In this document: positions 1-8,869 of the stretch, one piece after another
Layout of the letters: each line of letters begins with the position of its first letter
How positions within the stretch are numbered: position 1 is the first letter of the stretch
NCBI GenBank assembly: GCA_934292955.1
Contig: CAKQXZ010000033.1
Span: 1 to 23,197 of the forward strand
Source of the DNA: an uncultured Clostridia bacterium
GTDB taxonomy: Bacteria; Bacillota_A; Clostridia; Christensenellales; Borkfalkiaceae
Direction of reading: 5' to 3'
DNA: 23,197 bases
Translations under genes and position numbers: made by a program
Notes under the pieces: generated by a model
What the model was told of the DNA's origin: nothing
What the model saw: the letters and a program-made list of their open reading frames with translations, nothing else
Database searches by the model: none

Positions 1-174
1 GATCATTTGATTATAATCGGAGTATTCTTTTGCTCCGAGATTGAATTCAGCGTTAATCTTTTTACATTTTTCCGCATCGACGTCGCAAATAGCGGTTATC
101 TTTTGTCCGCGATCTAAAATCGCCCTTATATGAAGCGGAGCGATTGCTCCAAGCCCTGCTATACCAATATTCAT
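1..174 (-). CDS. Gfo/Idh/MocA-type oxidoreductase, N-terminal 58 residues (cut by window edge)
   Basis: The minus-strand frame opens at ATG 174-172 and runs off the window without a stop. It begins MNIGIAGLGAIAPLHIRAIL, with the GxGxxA dinucleotide-binding turn of a Rossmann fold, then a second strand ending in CDVD, where an acidic residue normally contacts the NAD(P) ribose. This is the usual start of the Gfo/Idh/MocA family, which oxidises or reduces hydroxyl groups on sugars and inositols in the cytoplasm. The ATG shares one base with the stop of the 45-codon ORF before it (TAATG), and an AGAGGG site lies just upstream, so translation is probably coupled. The substrate cannot be told from this fragment. 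It ends the sugar-utilisation cluster as far as the window shows. Confidence 0.85.
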   Translation of the reverse strand, partial: MNIGIAGLGAIAPLHIRAILDRGQKITAICDVDAEKCKKINAEFNLGAKEYSDYNQMI

Positions 175-311
175 TACTTATACCCTCTTATAAAACATTC
201 GGCGTTACAGCCCGCCTTTTTAATATACCTTACGAAACGCTTTAACGTTTCGGGTTTCATGACGGCGTTGCGCGAACAATCAATCATAACGCCAAGTCTT
301 TTGCAATCCAT
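174..311 (-). CDS. 45-aa ORF resembling only the N-terminus of a GH20-like hexosaminidase; probable remnant
   Basis: The frame runs from ATG 311-309 to TAA 176-174. The peptide starts MDCKRLGVMIDCSRNAVMKP and continues ETLKRFVRYIKKAGCNAE before ending in CFIRGYK. From memory of the family, GVMxDCSRNAVMK followed by a helix and a G-x-N turn is how clostridial GH20-like (beta-N-acetylhexosaminidase fold) proteins of about 600 residues begin; their catalytic barrel is entirely missing here. The ORF has a GAGG ribosome binding site 6 nt before its ATG, overlapping the stop of the GH127 gene, and its own stop overlaps the next start. It is therefore probably translated. The likeliest origin is a large internal deletion that kept the expression signals; a genuine short protein or leader peptide for translational coupling is possible. 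Confidence 0.5.
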   Translation of the reverse strand: MDCKRLGVMIDCSRNAVMKPETLKRFVRYIKKAGCNAECFIRGYK

Positions 312-319
312 AAACTACC

Positions 320-2146
320 TCACTTTTGCCAAACCGCAATATTACAGTTTTCGTCGTCGTAATTTTTCCCCGCGGAAGAATAATCCACAAGCGCAATCTC
401 GTTTATGCCGTCCGCTACTTTTAAGGAAAGATTGCATTTAAACAAATCGTTTTTAAATATTTTATAGGGAATTTCCGAGCCCTTAAAATTCTTTTTTATG
501 TCTTTATAAACGGAAATGCCTATATCCCCGAAACGTTCATCCCTTGCAAGGACAACCGCACCTTTTTTAAAAGATATTTTACCGTTTTTGTAAATTGCTT
601 TGAGCGGCGCTTTCCAAAAAAGCGAAATCACGTCGTTTTGCCATACTCTTTCAATGCTAACATAGCCGTTTACCGACTTATGCTGCAATTTTTCGCCATT
701 GATCGCAATATTGAATGCTGTTGAATAAGACGGGGCTCTTAAAGCGAGTTTAAATTTTTTCCCGCTACCGTTGATGTTTATTTTCGCACCGCTTTTCCCG
801 TATGGATTTGCAGACGTTTTTATCAATATTTTATCGCCCTTGTATTCTGTTTTTAATTCGAAGTCGGTATATAGATTGACGGAAAAACCGTTCTTTCTCT
901 TCGTTATTGCCGAAAGACCGAAAATAGCCGTTCCGGCACCGCCGATAGCCGCGCAACAGCCATACGATCTACCGTTCTGCAGTTCTCTGAAACCTGCAAC
1001 AAGTCTTCCTCTTTTACCTTTCGTAAGCGGACTGTAACTATCGAATGGGAATGGCTCATGTTCTACAAGAATAAGGTCGTCGCCGATCCATTTTCTGCCT
1101 TCCGCTTTTTTCATCGTCTGATTTTCGTCGTTTACCGCGCCGAACAACGCATTCAACCCCGAACGCTCTATAATTTCGGCGTATTTCGCTTTACCGGTTA
1201 ACAAGAAAAGTTTTGCGGCGAGTTTCATAAAAGTCACGGTAACGCACGTTTCCTGCATAACGCCGTCCGTTTCTTCGGTTTGCTTTTCGGTAGAATTATC
1301 GAAAAGTTCGTGCGTGCAACCCGAACAACCGATAATCGTATAGTCGGTTTTTACGACCATATCGACAAAATTTTCGACAGCTGCGAGATATTTCTTCTCT
1401 CCCGTAACTTTGTAATATTCTAAAAGCCCCTCAAAACAACTCATCATTTCGTAGGCCTTTGTATGCGTAAATTGATAAGGGTATAATTTTTTATTTAGAC
1501 ATAACTCGATTATGTCCATATCGGAACAGAAGCCGAGTTCAACGATATACTTTGAAAAATCAAGATATCTCTTTTCACCCGTAATCTCGTAAAGCCTGAC
1601 AAACGGCTCAAGAATCGAACATGAATTAAGCCCGCCGTAAATCTGCGACGTGTCGAATATTCCTTTCTCCTTTCCTTCTCCAACGTGAGCGAGAATATAA
1701 TCCGCACACCCCTTAAGCGCGGTTAGTACCTCCTCTTTAAGACGATCGCTCTTGCAAATATCCAAAAAATAGATGAAGCCGAGCATAACATATTTCCTCG
1801 ACCACATATCCCAACCTAAAAACTCTTTATCTATAGGATAAGAAGATATTCTGCCCGATTTTTCTTTAACGGATAGCATATCTTTAATTGTCTTTACGAT
1901 TTCATTATATAAACGTACATTATTCGTTGCCCTGTACGTAAGGCATGCGCCACGCATCATTTTCCCCCAGAATTCGCCGCGCCAACCGTTATCGATATCA
2001 TAACAAAACCGAAACTGATCAACAAGGAGTTTCCACGTTGATTCATCGTCATACTGATTGCCTATGGTATAATTTATAAGGCTACCCGCATATCCGCGAA
2101 TCTTTATTTCACCCGGCTCGGGGAGTTTGAAAGCAAGATTTTTCAT
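320..2146 (-). CDS. GH127-type glycosidase (beta-L-arabinofuranosidase family, formerly DUF1680)
   Basis: This is a 608-aa protein without a signal peptide, so probably cytoplasmic. In the characterised GH127 enzyme HypBA1, a zinc site is made by one Glu and three Cys, and one of the Cys is the nucleophile. The matching pieces here are Glu299-Thr-Cys301 in VMQETCVT and the pair Cys397-Cys398 in SYGCCAAIGG. Glu280 in THELF lies at about the right place for the acid/base. The N-terminal part is helix-rich, as expected for the (alpha/alpha)6 barrel, and the C-terminal part is beta-rich. The likely reaction is release of a terminal arabinofuranose or a related sugar, but sequence alone does not fix the substrate. 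ATG 2146 is preferred; an in-frame TTG at 2167 would add seven residues. Neither start has a clear ribosome binding site. Confidence 0.8.
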   Translation of the reverse strand: MKNLAFKLPEPGEIKIRGYAGSLINYTIGNQYDDESTWKLLVDQFRFCYDIDNGWRGEFWGKMMRGACLTYRATNNVRLYNEIVKTIKDMLSVKEKSGRISSYPIDKEFLGWDMWSRKYVMLGFIYFLDICKSDRLKEEVLTALKGCADYILAHVGEGKEKGIFDTSQIYGGLNSCSILEPFVRLYEITGEKRYLDFSKYIVELGFCSDMDIIELCLNKKLYPYQFTHTKAYEMMSCFEGLLEYYKVTGEKKYLAAVENFVDMVVKTDYTIIGCSGCTHELFDNSTEKQTEETDGVMQETCVTVTFMKLAAKLFLLTGKAKYAEIIERSGLNALFGAVNDENQTMKKAEGRKWIGDDLILVEHEPFPFDSYSPLTKGKRGRLVAGFRELQNGRSYGCCAAIGGAGTAIFGLSAITKRKNGFSVNLYTDFELKTEYKGDKILIKTSANPYGKSGAKININGSGKKFKLALRAPSYSTAFNIAINGEKLQHKSVNGYVSIERVWQNDVISLFWKAPLKAIYKNGKISFKKGAVVLARDERFGDIGISVYKDIKKNFKGSEIPYKIFKNDLFKCNLSLKVADGINEIALVDYSSAGKNYDDENCNIAVWQK

Positions 2147-2193
2147 AATGATTTTCAGTTTTTCCAAGCAGTTTTTTTATTTTAAATATTTAT

Positions 2194-2239
2194 CCGCGGC
2201 GGGACATTTTGCCGCGGCGGGACATTTTGCCCCGCCGCG
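2194..2239. repeat. Two exact 18-bp tandem repeats plus a complementary arm (GC-rich hairpin)
   Basis: The unit CCGCGGCGGGACATTTTG occurs twice without a mismatch at 2194-2211 and 2212-2229. It is followed at 2231-2239 by CCCGCCGCG, the exact complement of CGCGGCGGG inside each unit. The near pairing (2213-2221 with 2231-2239) has 9 bp and a 9-nt loop; the far pairing would use the first unit. It fills the gap between the Cys-rich lipoprotein gene and the GH127 gene and is far more GC-rich than its surroundings. Neither strand has a T-run directly after the stem, so it is not a standard terminator. It could limit read-through or protect an mRNA end. Confidence 0.85.
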
Positions 2240-2275
2240 AAATTATAATTATGCTTCTGCAAACAAAGTAGTTTA

Positions 2276-4570
2276 TTATGCTTCCCAAACAACCCCGCTT
2301 GCCGAAATTTTCCAGTTGCCTACTTTCGAGTTAGCTTCCGCCATAGCGGCTAAGGTGTCGTAACGATATGCGTTCTTCCAGTGGAATACTTCGATAGTTC
2401 CGCTATCATTAGCCACAGGATTCAAAGTCGTTCCGTCAAGCGAAACTTTCGCCGCTTCTGCAAAATCGGCAAAGTCGTTGGCAGCATAAACAATAATCTG
2501 ATTACTCATATTCAAAGCGTGAACCCTGCCGTTCGTCGCCTTAGGCGCGACAATATACAAATTCTGATATACCGTTCTCATTTGCCCGTGCCATTGATTA
2601 TCGGGTGCCGTTCTTCCATAATAAGCAGTCGTGCCGACCGTAGAGAAGAATCCGACACATGCGGTTTCGCCTGCCGAAGCCGCACTTGCCGATGTTGCGG
2701 GATATTCGATAACAACCTTATTAAATCTGAAATATACGCTTTCTTTCGCTCCGAACAACGAGAAATTTTTCGTCCAGCTTTCAATACCCTTAGCAAAAGA
2801 AATATAAACGTTTTCAACGCTTACGCAAGTTGCATAATGCGCAAACACACGTCCTATCGTCCAGGAACTGGCTTCCGCTGTAATATCGGTGAACGCAACG
2901 TTTTTAATAACCGTTAAATCGCTTAAACCGCTGCCTGAGATAGTGCCGAAGAATCCATACGAATTGCCTGCGCGATAACCGATTATTTTATGGCCGTTGC
3001 CATCAAACACGCCGACAAAACCTGCCGCCTTATTGGGCGTATTGTCGGATTTCGCGACATCTTCCGTAAGCATATCCGTCGGAGCCTTCGCCGAGGGATT
3101 AAAGTACGGATACAAATTGTCGTAATAAGTATACTGCTTATCTCCGTTAAAATCGATTTTTGAATAATCGAGATCGGCATTCATAATGAAGTAACCTTTA
3201 ACCGTTTTTCTATCGGCGGTAAGTCTCATATCTTCGAGATCCGCGGCCGTATTGATTACTTTCGTGTAAGCCGTTACGTTTGACAAAACGTAGCCGTAAG
3301 TCTCGGTATAAAGAGTGAGCGAGCAAACGGTGGAAGTTTTGCTTTCGGTGAACATTCCGCTAAGTTTGCCATCGGCATAAGTAAGCGCGTATTCTTCGCC
3401 TTTATAAGTCTGCTTCGCTTCCGTAATCGCGTTCTCTCCGAAAAGCTCGGTGAGATATGCGTGCCAGCCGTCGATTGCGGAGAAATAATTAACCGCAGTT
3501 TCGTCGGTAATTACGGGACGATTAACATTAACTTCGAACGTCTTTGTAACTTCGCCACGGTTACTCGGCAACGTGTACGTTACGGTTATAATCGCCTTGC
3601 CTGCTTTAACAGCTTTAATTTTGCTGTCTTCGTAAATCGCAACATTTTCGTCACCGGAAGAGACGTTTATCGTTAAAGAAACGCCGTTTACCGTGACGAC
3701 AGGACTATACGTTTCTTCAATGCTATAAACGTTTCCTCCTAAATTTGCAATCGTATAAAGGTTTATTTCGTTTGCGGGAACGCTTTCTATTATTGTCGTT
3801 ACCGTTTCGCCGCATTCGCACTTACCGATTTCGCCATTCTCGGTTGTTTCCCATACAGTTGCGCTATGAGCCGTTACGCTGTTTTCGTCGCGAGTATTAC
3901 ACACAGAACATTCTTTCCAGTGCGATTCTGCGTCTTTGCCGACTTTCGTGTAGTTGTGTGCTCCCAAGTCACCGTATTCGGCACCGCAATCTTTACACGT
4001 TGCTTTTGACTGACACGTAGCTGTCCCGCCCGAACATTCTTCGTTTTCGACAGCAACAACGTTACAGCACTTATGTACTTTGTTATGCGTGCCGTTGTTG
4101 TTGGCGGTATAAATAAATTCTTCGCTTGCGTGATTTGTCGCGTCAAAATCACCGTATTCTTTTCCGCAATCCGAACAAACAGCTTTTTGGTTACAAGTCG
4201 GAGTTCCGCCGGTGTGTTCACCGAGTTCTCCGTATTCACCGCCGCACTTTTCGCATTTTGCCTTTTCTTCGCAAGTGGCTTCACCGCCCGCGCAAACCTC
4301 TTCGGCTTGGGTTACGGCATTGCAACACTTATGCACAATCTTATGCGTTCCGTTACCGTTGGCTACGTAAACGAGTTCTGTGCTTGTATGATTTTCGGGA
4401 TTAAATTCTCCGTACTCTTCGCCGCACTCGTCGCACTTAGCCTTTTCATTGCAAGTAGCAACACCACCCGTATGTACATGCGAACCGGAATCTTCCACTT
4501 TACATGCAACAAACGCAGACGTTGCAAACAGCATTGTTATGCCTAGCATGATGATCAGTATTTTTTTCAT
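2276..4570 (-). CDS. Surface lipoprotein with Cys-rich CxxCGxxYG repeats, one Ig-like domain and a beta-helix-like C-terminal half
   Basis: This 764-aa protein starts with a lipoprotein signal peptide; the putative lipidated Cys is residue 23 in AFVACKV. Residues 31-256 are Cys- and His-rich and carry four C-x5-C-x2-CG-x2-YG units (first Cys 40, 100, 126, 186), with VHKCCN blocks near 79 and 165. They resemble small metal-binding or disulfide-braced modules seen in clostridial surface proteins. Residues about 265-350 form a Big_2-like Ig domain. From about 355 to the end it is related to the protein encoded just upstream: both have LRLTAD, a DFNGD turn, a GNSYGFFGTIS block and NVAFTD, which suggests a right-handed beta-helix-like fold. 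No catalytic residues are recognised; glycan or surface binding is inferred. An AGGAGGG site lies 4 nt before the ATG. Confidence 0.8.
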   Translation of the reverse strand: MKKILIIMLGITMLFATSAFVACKVEDSGSHVHTGGVATCNEKAKCDECGEEYGEFNPENHTSTELVYVANGNGTHKIVHKCCNAVTQAEEVCAGGEATCEEKAKCEKCGGEYGELGEHTGGTPTCNQKAVCSDCGKEYGDFDATNHASEEFIYTANNNGTHNKVHKCCNVVAVENEECSGGTATCQSKATCKDCGAEYGDLGAHNYTKVGKDAESHWKECSVCNTRDENSVTAHSATVWETTENGEIGKCECGETVTTIIESVPANEINLYTIANLGGNVYSIEETYSPVVTVNGVSLTINVSSGDENVAIYEDSKIKAVKAGKAIITVTYTLPSNRGEVTKTFEVNVNRPVITDETAVNYFSAIDGWHAYLTELFGENAITEAKQTYKGEEYALTYADGKLSGMFTESKTSTVCSLTLYTETYGYVLSNVTAYTKVINTAADLEDMRLTADRKTVKGYFIMNADLDYSKIDFNGDKQYTYYDNLYPYFNPSAKAPTDMLTEDVAKSDNTPNKAAGFVGVFDGNGHKIIGYRAGNSYGFFGTISGSGLSDLTVIKNVAFTDITAEASSWTIGRVFAHYATCVSVENVYISFAKGIESWTKNFSLFGAKESVYFRFNKVVIEYPATSASAASAGETACVGFFSTVGTTAYYGRTAPDNQWHGQMRTVYQNLYIVAPKATNGRVHALNMSNQIIVYAANDFADFAEAAKVSLDGTTLNPVANDSGTIEVFHWKNAYRYDTLAAMAEANSKVGNWKISASGVVWEA
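3953..4468 (-). repeat. Tandem in-frame duplication of an 86-codon Cys-rich unit
   Basis: Residues 35-120 (4211-4468) and 121-206 (3953-4210) of the lipoprotein encoded at 2276-4570 align end to end without a gap. Both run from GGxxTCN through CGxEYG, an NH(T/A)S turn, NGTH, VHKCCN and a second TC...CGxEYG to GELGEH or GDLGAH. Well over half of the positions are identical. Each unit itself holds two CxxCG modules, so the four modules arose through two rounds of duplication. Confidence 0.85.
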
Positions 4571-4665
4571 CTTTCCCTCCTATTATTTAAGCGATTATTT
4601 CGCAAAAATTCTGTTTAATAAGTTTTGTTTTCTATGGCAAATCCCTTTACCCGTATATCGCAAAA

Positions 4666-6828
4666 TCAGCCTGCCCAAATCACACCGTCGGCAGTAATAT
4701 TCCAATTGCCTACTTTAGTAATACCGCTTTCAAGCATTTGAGCATAACCGTCGTAACGGTATGCGTTTGCCCAATGATATATTTTCTGATTGCCCGAATC
4801 ATCGGCAACCGGATTACGCGTTACGTCATCGAGCCGCATTGTTGATCTTTCGGCAAAATCAACGAAATCGTTTGAGGCGTATACCGTCATGCCATTGTAC
4901 TGAATTAGCGGCATAACCCTGCCGTTTGCAGCAGTCGGAGCGATAAAATAAAGCCCTTTGATAGAAAACTTTGCCATATAGCCGGGGTATGTCGGATAGT
5001 CTACGTAGTAGTTTGTAGTAGCCGCGCTGCCGAAAATGCCGACCGAAGCGCCACCCCAACCGGGAAGCGCATCTTTTTCGTACGTTGCGTCGGTTTCGAT
5101 AATACAATTCTCAAATGATTTATCCGTAGAATCCGCACCGGCAAAAAGCATGCAATTTTTGGTTCTTATATAGTTATCGTCAGAAAAATCACCCGTTTTA
5201 ATCGACAAATATACGTTTTGCATTTTGACGTTGGCAGCATATTTTGCAAAAACTATACCTACCGAATAAGCAGGATATAAGTCAACGTCGGTAAATGCGA
5301 CGTTTCTTACGGTTGCAGCCGAAATAGTTCCGAAGAATCCGTAAGAATTGCCCGCGTGGAAATTTTTAATCTTGTACCCGTTACCTTCAAAAATACCGGT
5401 AAATCCGGCTACCGCCTTACTTGACTCTATATCGGTAAGCATATCCGTTGAACCGAGCACTCCTGCCGAACTATAGTACGGATAGAATGTATCGAACATT
5501 GCCGTATTGCCCGTGGTAGCGGTCTTTCCGTCACCGTTAAAGTCGAGAACGGACATATCAACGTCGTTTTTCATAACGACATATCCCTCAATTGTCTTTT
5601 TATCGGCAGTAAGTCTGAAGTCAAGAAGATCTTCCGCAGTTTTTATAACGAGCGCACAACCTTCAAGATTGAATTTATAACCATAATTTTCACCGTAAAC
5701 CGTAACGGAAAATCTCGATATACCCGATTTATCCGTCTGAACGCCGAGAATTTTACCCGCCCCGGAAACGTCGAGAGCGCGTCCGTCCTGCTCCGCATAA
5801 TATATGCCGTCTGCAAAAAGTTCGGTTAAAAGATTGCTCTCGTTATATCTAATTTCGCCGTTTAATGCCGAAAAATCGGTAATTACCTCACCATATTCGG
5901 CAATAGGAAGTATAACGTTTATTTCAATAGTTTTGCTAAATCTCGTTTCACCGTTATTACAATATAGTTCAATCGTTGTAGCACCGCTTTTTTTAGCCGT
6001 CAAAATGCCCGTAGTCGGATCATATTCCACTATTTCATCGTTTTCTATACCTACCGATGAAGTTTTTTCAACGCCGTCAATGTCAACCGACGGATTCAGT
6101 TTCCATTCGGTTTCGTACGTTTCGCCTTCAAAATTCTTTATCGTATACAGTTCGACTTCATTGGGAACAGGTTTGCCGTCCGCATAAAAATTTACGTTAT
6201 GAATAACGTTTATCTGTATTTCACGCGTTAAAAAATCGGATTCTACGTCGCGCCATTCGGCTGTTACGGTAACCGTTGTACTGCCCGCTTTTGCAGGTTT
6301 GAACACCCCGTTTACAACTTTTCCGATGGTTTTATCGGTTAAATCGTAATTTATTTTCGCGTCGGAATAATATTCGCCGTTAAACAAAACTTTTCCTGAT
6401 ATATCCGCGGAATGTGCGAGATCTACCTGAACCTCATCATCGCATGCGATTTCAAGGCTCGGAAGATATCCTCCAAGCGAAACCGTAACGCTGCAAGAAA
6501 CTTTTTTACCGCCATATTCCGCCGCTACTGTTGCCGAACCGACTTTATTCGCGGTCAACAAGCCCCATTCATTTACGGAAACAACGTTTTCATTACTCGA
6601 ACCCCATTTGCAAAGCAAAGTGTTTTCACCGTCGGTTGCACGCAGCGAATGTGTTTCGCCAAGCGTAATCAAGACCGAATTTTCATCAAGTATTATCTCT
6701 TCGATAGTCGTCGCACCCGAATCGGATGAATCAGACGAATTACCGCCGTTTTTTATGCAGGAAACAGCAAAAAAAGTTGTGAATACCATTGCCGTCAGAC
6801 ATATTAAACAAAGTATTTTTCTTTTCAT
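4666..6828 (-). CDS. Surface lipoprotein with three Ig-like (Big_2-type) domains and a beta-helix-like C-terminal half
   Basis: This is a 720-aa protein with a lipoprotein signal peptide; the putative lipidated Cys is residue 24 in FAVSCIKN, followed by a Ser/Asp/Gly-rich linker. Three Big_2-type domains can be followed at about 45-115, 124-208 and 222-305, each with the typical late strand, for example NKVGSATVAAEY and AKAGSTTVTVTA. From about 315 to the end it is collinear with the C-terminal half of the next protein in the cluster, sharing FRLTADKKT, LDFNGDG, GNSYGFFGTIS and ending GNWNITADGVIW. It is probably displayed on the cell surface as a glycan-binding or scaffold component. No catalytic motif is seen. 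A GGGGG ribosome binding site lies 8 nt before the ATG, and the gap after the DUF4838 gene is only 15 bp, so the two are co-transcribed. Confidence 0.8.
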   Translation of the reverse strand: MKRKILCLICLTAMVFTTFFAVSCIKNGGNSSDSSDSGATTIEEIILDENSVLITLGETHSLRATDGENTLLCKWGSSNENVVSVNEWGLLTANKVGSATVAAEYGGKKVSCSVTVSLGGYLPSLEIACDDEVQVDLAHSADISGKVLFNGEYYSDAKINYDLTDKTIGKVVNGVFKPAKAGSTTVTVTAEWRDVESDFLTREIQINVIHNVNFYADGKPVPNEVELYTIKNFEGETYETEWKLNPSVDIDGVEKTSSVGIENDEIVEYDPTTGILTAKKSGATTIELYCNNGETRFSKTIEINVILPIAEYGEVITDFSALNGEIRYNESNLLTELFADGIYYAEQDGRALDVSGAGKILGVQTDKSGISRFSVTVYGENYGYKFNLEGCALVIKTAEDLLDFRLTADKKTIEGYVVMKNDVDMSVLDFNGDGKTATTGNTAMFDTFYPYYSSAGVLGSTDMLTDIESSKAVAGFTGIFEGNGYKIKNFHAGNSYGFFGTISAATVRNVAFTDVDLYPAYSVGIVFAKYAANVKMQNVYLSIKTGDFSDDNYIRTKNCMLFAGADSTDKSFENCIIETDATYEKDALPGWGGASVGIFGSAATTNYYVDYPTYPGYMAKFSIKGLYFIAPTAANGRVMPLIQYNGMTVYASNDFVDFAERSTMRLDDVTRNPVADDSGNQKIYHWANAYRYDGYAQMLESGITKVGNWNITADGVIWAG

Positions 6829-6843
6829 TCGCCTATCCCCCTT

Positions 6844-8856
6844 TTACAGTCCGTTAACGAAACTGCTTATCTGATTGCTGCCGGTTTCGCGCACGTTGGT
6901 TATACCTGTAACTTTTACAGCCTCGCGGAAACGATCCTTGATTACCACAGCCTCTCCGGCGGAAAGCATATCTTTATACAAAACCAAAGTCATATATGCG
7001 GGCGATAAATACTCTGCGTCTATATGGCTTTTGTAAAGATTGTATGCCGTCGGATCGGATAAACGATATGTTTCGAGAGCTGCGTAAGCTTCATCGTATT
7101 TTGCAAGCCATTGTTTTAAAGTGAAATACGGCCAAAAACTCGGATTTTCGAGATCGGTAACATTACTGAGAAGCGAAACGCCGTTGTATTTTGTCTTTAC
7201 GATACCCGCCTGCAAGCGCATAGCCGTATAAATTTCTTTCATTACGGGAGCAGCTTCGCCGAACATTGCATTAATATACTTTTCGGTGTAATACGCCGAA
7301 TCCCTTGTTCCGTCCCATTCCAGTTTGGAATCGAGATACGCTTTCAAGTTGTGCCATGCCGTCGACGTTCCTTTTTGCGTAACCTGCGACTGATTATACA
7401 TAAGTTTCACATTGTTTGCAGCAAAGAACGTGTAGGCGTCCTCCCCGTAAAAATTATAAGTATCTACCGGATACATATAGTGGCTGAACTTGGTCGAATA
7501 CGTCCAAAGTAAAATTTCGTTTGAAAGTTTGCCCCAATTTTTAAGGTTTTCTCGGCCTTCAGTGTTTGAATCGGCATATATCGACGACTGGTGATCAAAA
7601 GTCGCGCTCGTTGCAAGGAACACGCTCACCCCGTCTTTAAGATGCATTTCGGAGAATTTTGCGTCGGGAGCCGTTTCAGTGTAGAGATATGCAAAGAACG
7701 TAAGCGTCATATCGTCCCTGCGGTATTTTTCGTCCATTTCCTCCATTGCCGCATCAATTCTTGTTCTGAGATCATTCATGAACAAAATAAGCGTCGCAGA
7801 GTTCGTTCCGTATTTTGCGACGTTTGCGCTGCATGTCGCACACGCACAACCGTCATAGTTATCTTGTTGCGTAAAGTTAAGAATACGAAGATACGGATAA
7901 TCTTCTTTGTTATATAACGTGAGAGTCGCGACGGCTTTATCCACACAAGCCTGCATCATCTTTTCATACTCGTCTTTATTCCCGTGCGCCGTGTAACAAA
8001 GTTCGGTTGCTCCGTTATTATACCAATCGGGATGATCGGCATAAAACTGACTCTTAGGCAGCCAGTTAAGCGAGTTGTGCACGCCCCTTGCGGAACTTGA
8101 AGGATCGCCTACAACTTCGTAAATTGGGAACGTTATCGTTCCGTAAGTTCTGGGAACACGGAAACGATACATCCATTCGTCTTTTACAAGTTGATAATAA
8201 CCGTTTGAGCGAAATTCGAGATCGGGAATATCCGTAACGTTGAAATTCTTAAGTTTAAGATTTTTGACGTTTTTATTGATTTCGTAACAATCCTTGTAGT
8301 ACACATCAAAATCGAAATAAATTTCAAGAAAATCATAAACCGCGTAAAGCGTGCCGTAATCGCCGCCGCCGACAAGATAAATATTCTTGCCTTCGGTTAC
8401 TATTCGTACACCGTCCTCGGTGAGCTTTTTATGATCTACAGTTACGCCCGACTCGGCAAGTAAAGACGTTTCGCCGAGAGAAATATAGCCTTTGCCGTTA
8501 TCGGTAAACTCGCTGTCGGCAACCGCGGGAAGAGTTATTCCCGTAGCTTCGGCAAAGAATTGCACGAGTTCGTTTTTAGCCATATTAATCTGTGCACCGC
8601 GCGTTTCCGGAACGACTATCGTGTAATCGCACGATCCGTTCGTAACGAAAGGCATATCCGTATCGGGTGCAGTGAAATCATGCGTACCGTCGTAAGTATC
8701 TTTCACCGTAATTTTTGCATCCGGATCAAAAACCCCGCCGTCGTCCGACGGACGAACGGAACCGTTATCCGGTTTTTTACAAGAAACCGAAAACGTACAC
8801 ACTCCCGCAAGCAGCAATGCGATAAAAGTTTTGAAAATATTCTTTTTATTCTTCAT
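6844..8856 (-). CDS. DUF4838 lipoprotein, probable extracellular glycoside hydrolase-like protein
   Basis: This 670-aa protein has a lipoprotein signal peptide with putative lipidated Cys26 (SVSCKKPD). Residues about 75-185 match the small alpha/beta domain that precedes the barrel in GH67 and GH20 enzymes: VVPETRG, then a helix KNELVQFFAEATG and the strand-loop LVGGGDYGTLYAVYDFLE. The DUF4838 region follows, with ARGVHNSLNWL near 256, HPDWYN near 275 and the Cys cluster CACATC at 337-342 after QQDN. The family is widespread in polysaccharide-utilisation loci and is predicted to be a TIM-barrel glycosidase, but I know of no settled activity, so the substrate is open. A GAGGGG site lies just before the ATG. 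The gap to the upstream gene is 13 bp. Confidence 0.85.
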   Translation of the reverse strand: MKNKKNIFKTFIALLLAGVCTFSVSCKKPDNGSVRPSDDGGVFDPDAKITVKDTYDGTHDFTAPDTDMPFVTNGSCDYTIVVPETRGAQINMAKNELVQFFAEATGITLPAVADSEFTDNGKGYISLGETSLLAESGVTVDHKKLTEDGVRIVTEGKNIYLVGGGDYGTLYAVYDFLEIYFDFDVYYKDCYEINKNVKNLKLKNFNVTDIPDLEFRSNGYYQLVKDEWMYRFRVPRTYGTITFPIYEVVGDPSSSARGVHNSLNWLPKSQFYADHPDWYNNGATELCYTAHGNKDEYEKMMQACVDKAVATLTLYNKEDYPYLRILNFTQQDNYDGCACATCSANVAKYGTNSATLILFMNDLRTRIDAAMEEMDEKYRRDDMTLTFFAYLYTETAPDAKFSEMHLKDGVSVFLATSATFDHQSSIYADSNTEGRENLKNWGKLSNEILLWTYSTKFSHYMYPVDTYNFYGEDAYTFFAANNVKLMYNQSQVTQKGTSTAWHNLKAYLDSKLEWDGTRDSAYYTEKYINAMFGEAAPVMKEIYTAMRLQAGIVKTKYNGVSLLSNVTDLENPSFWPYFTLKQWLAKYDEAYAALETYRLSDPTAYNLYKSHIDAEYLSPAYMTLVLYKDMLSAGEAVVIKDRFREAVKVTGITNVRETGSNQISSFVNGL

Positions 8857-8869
8857 TTTTTCACCCCTC

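Noticed and set aside
2194..2239. Ordinary rho-independent terminator
   Set aside because: No T-run follows the GC-rich stem on either strand.
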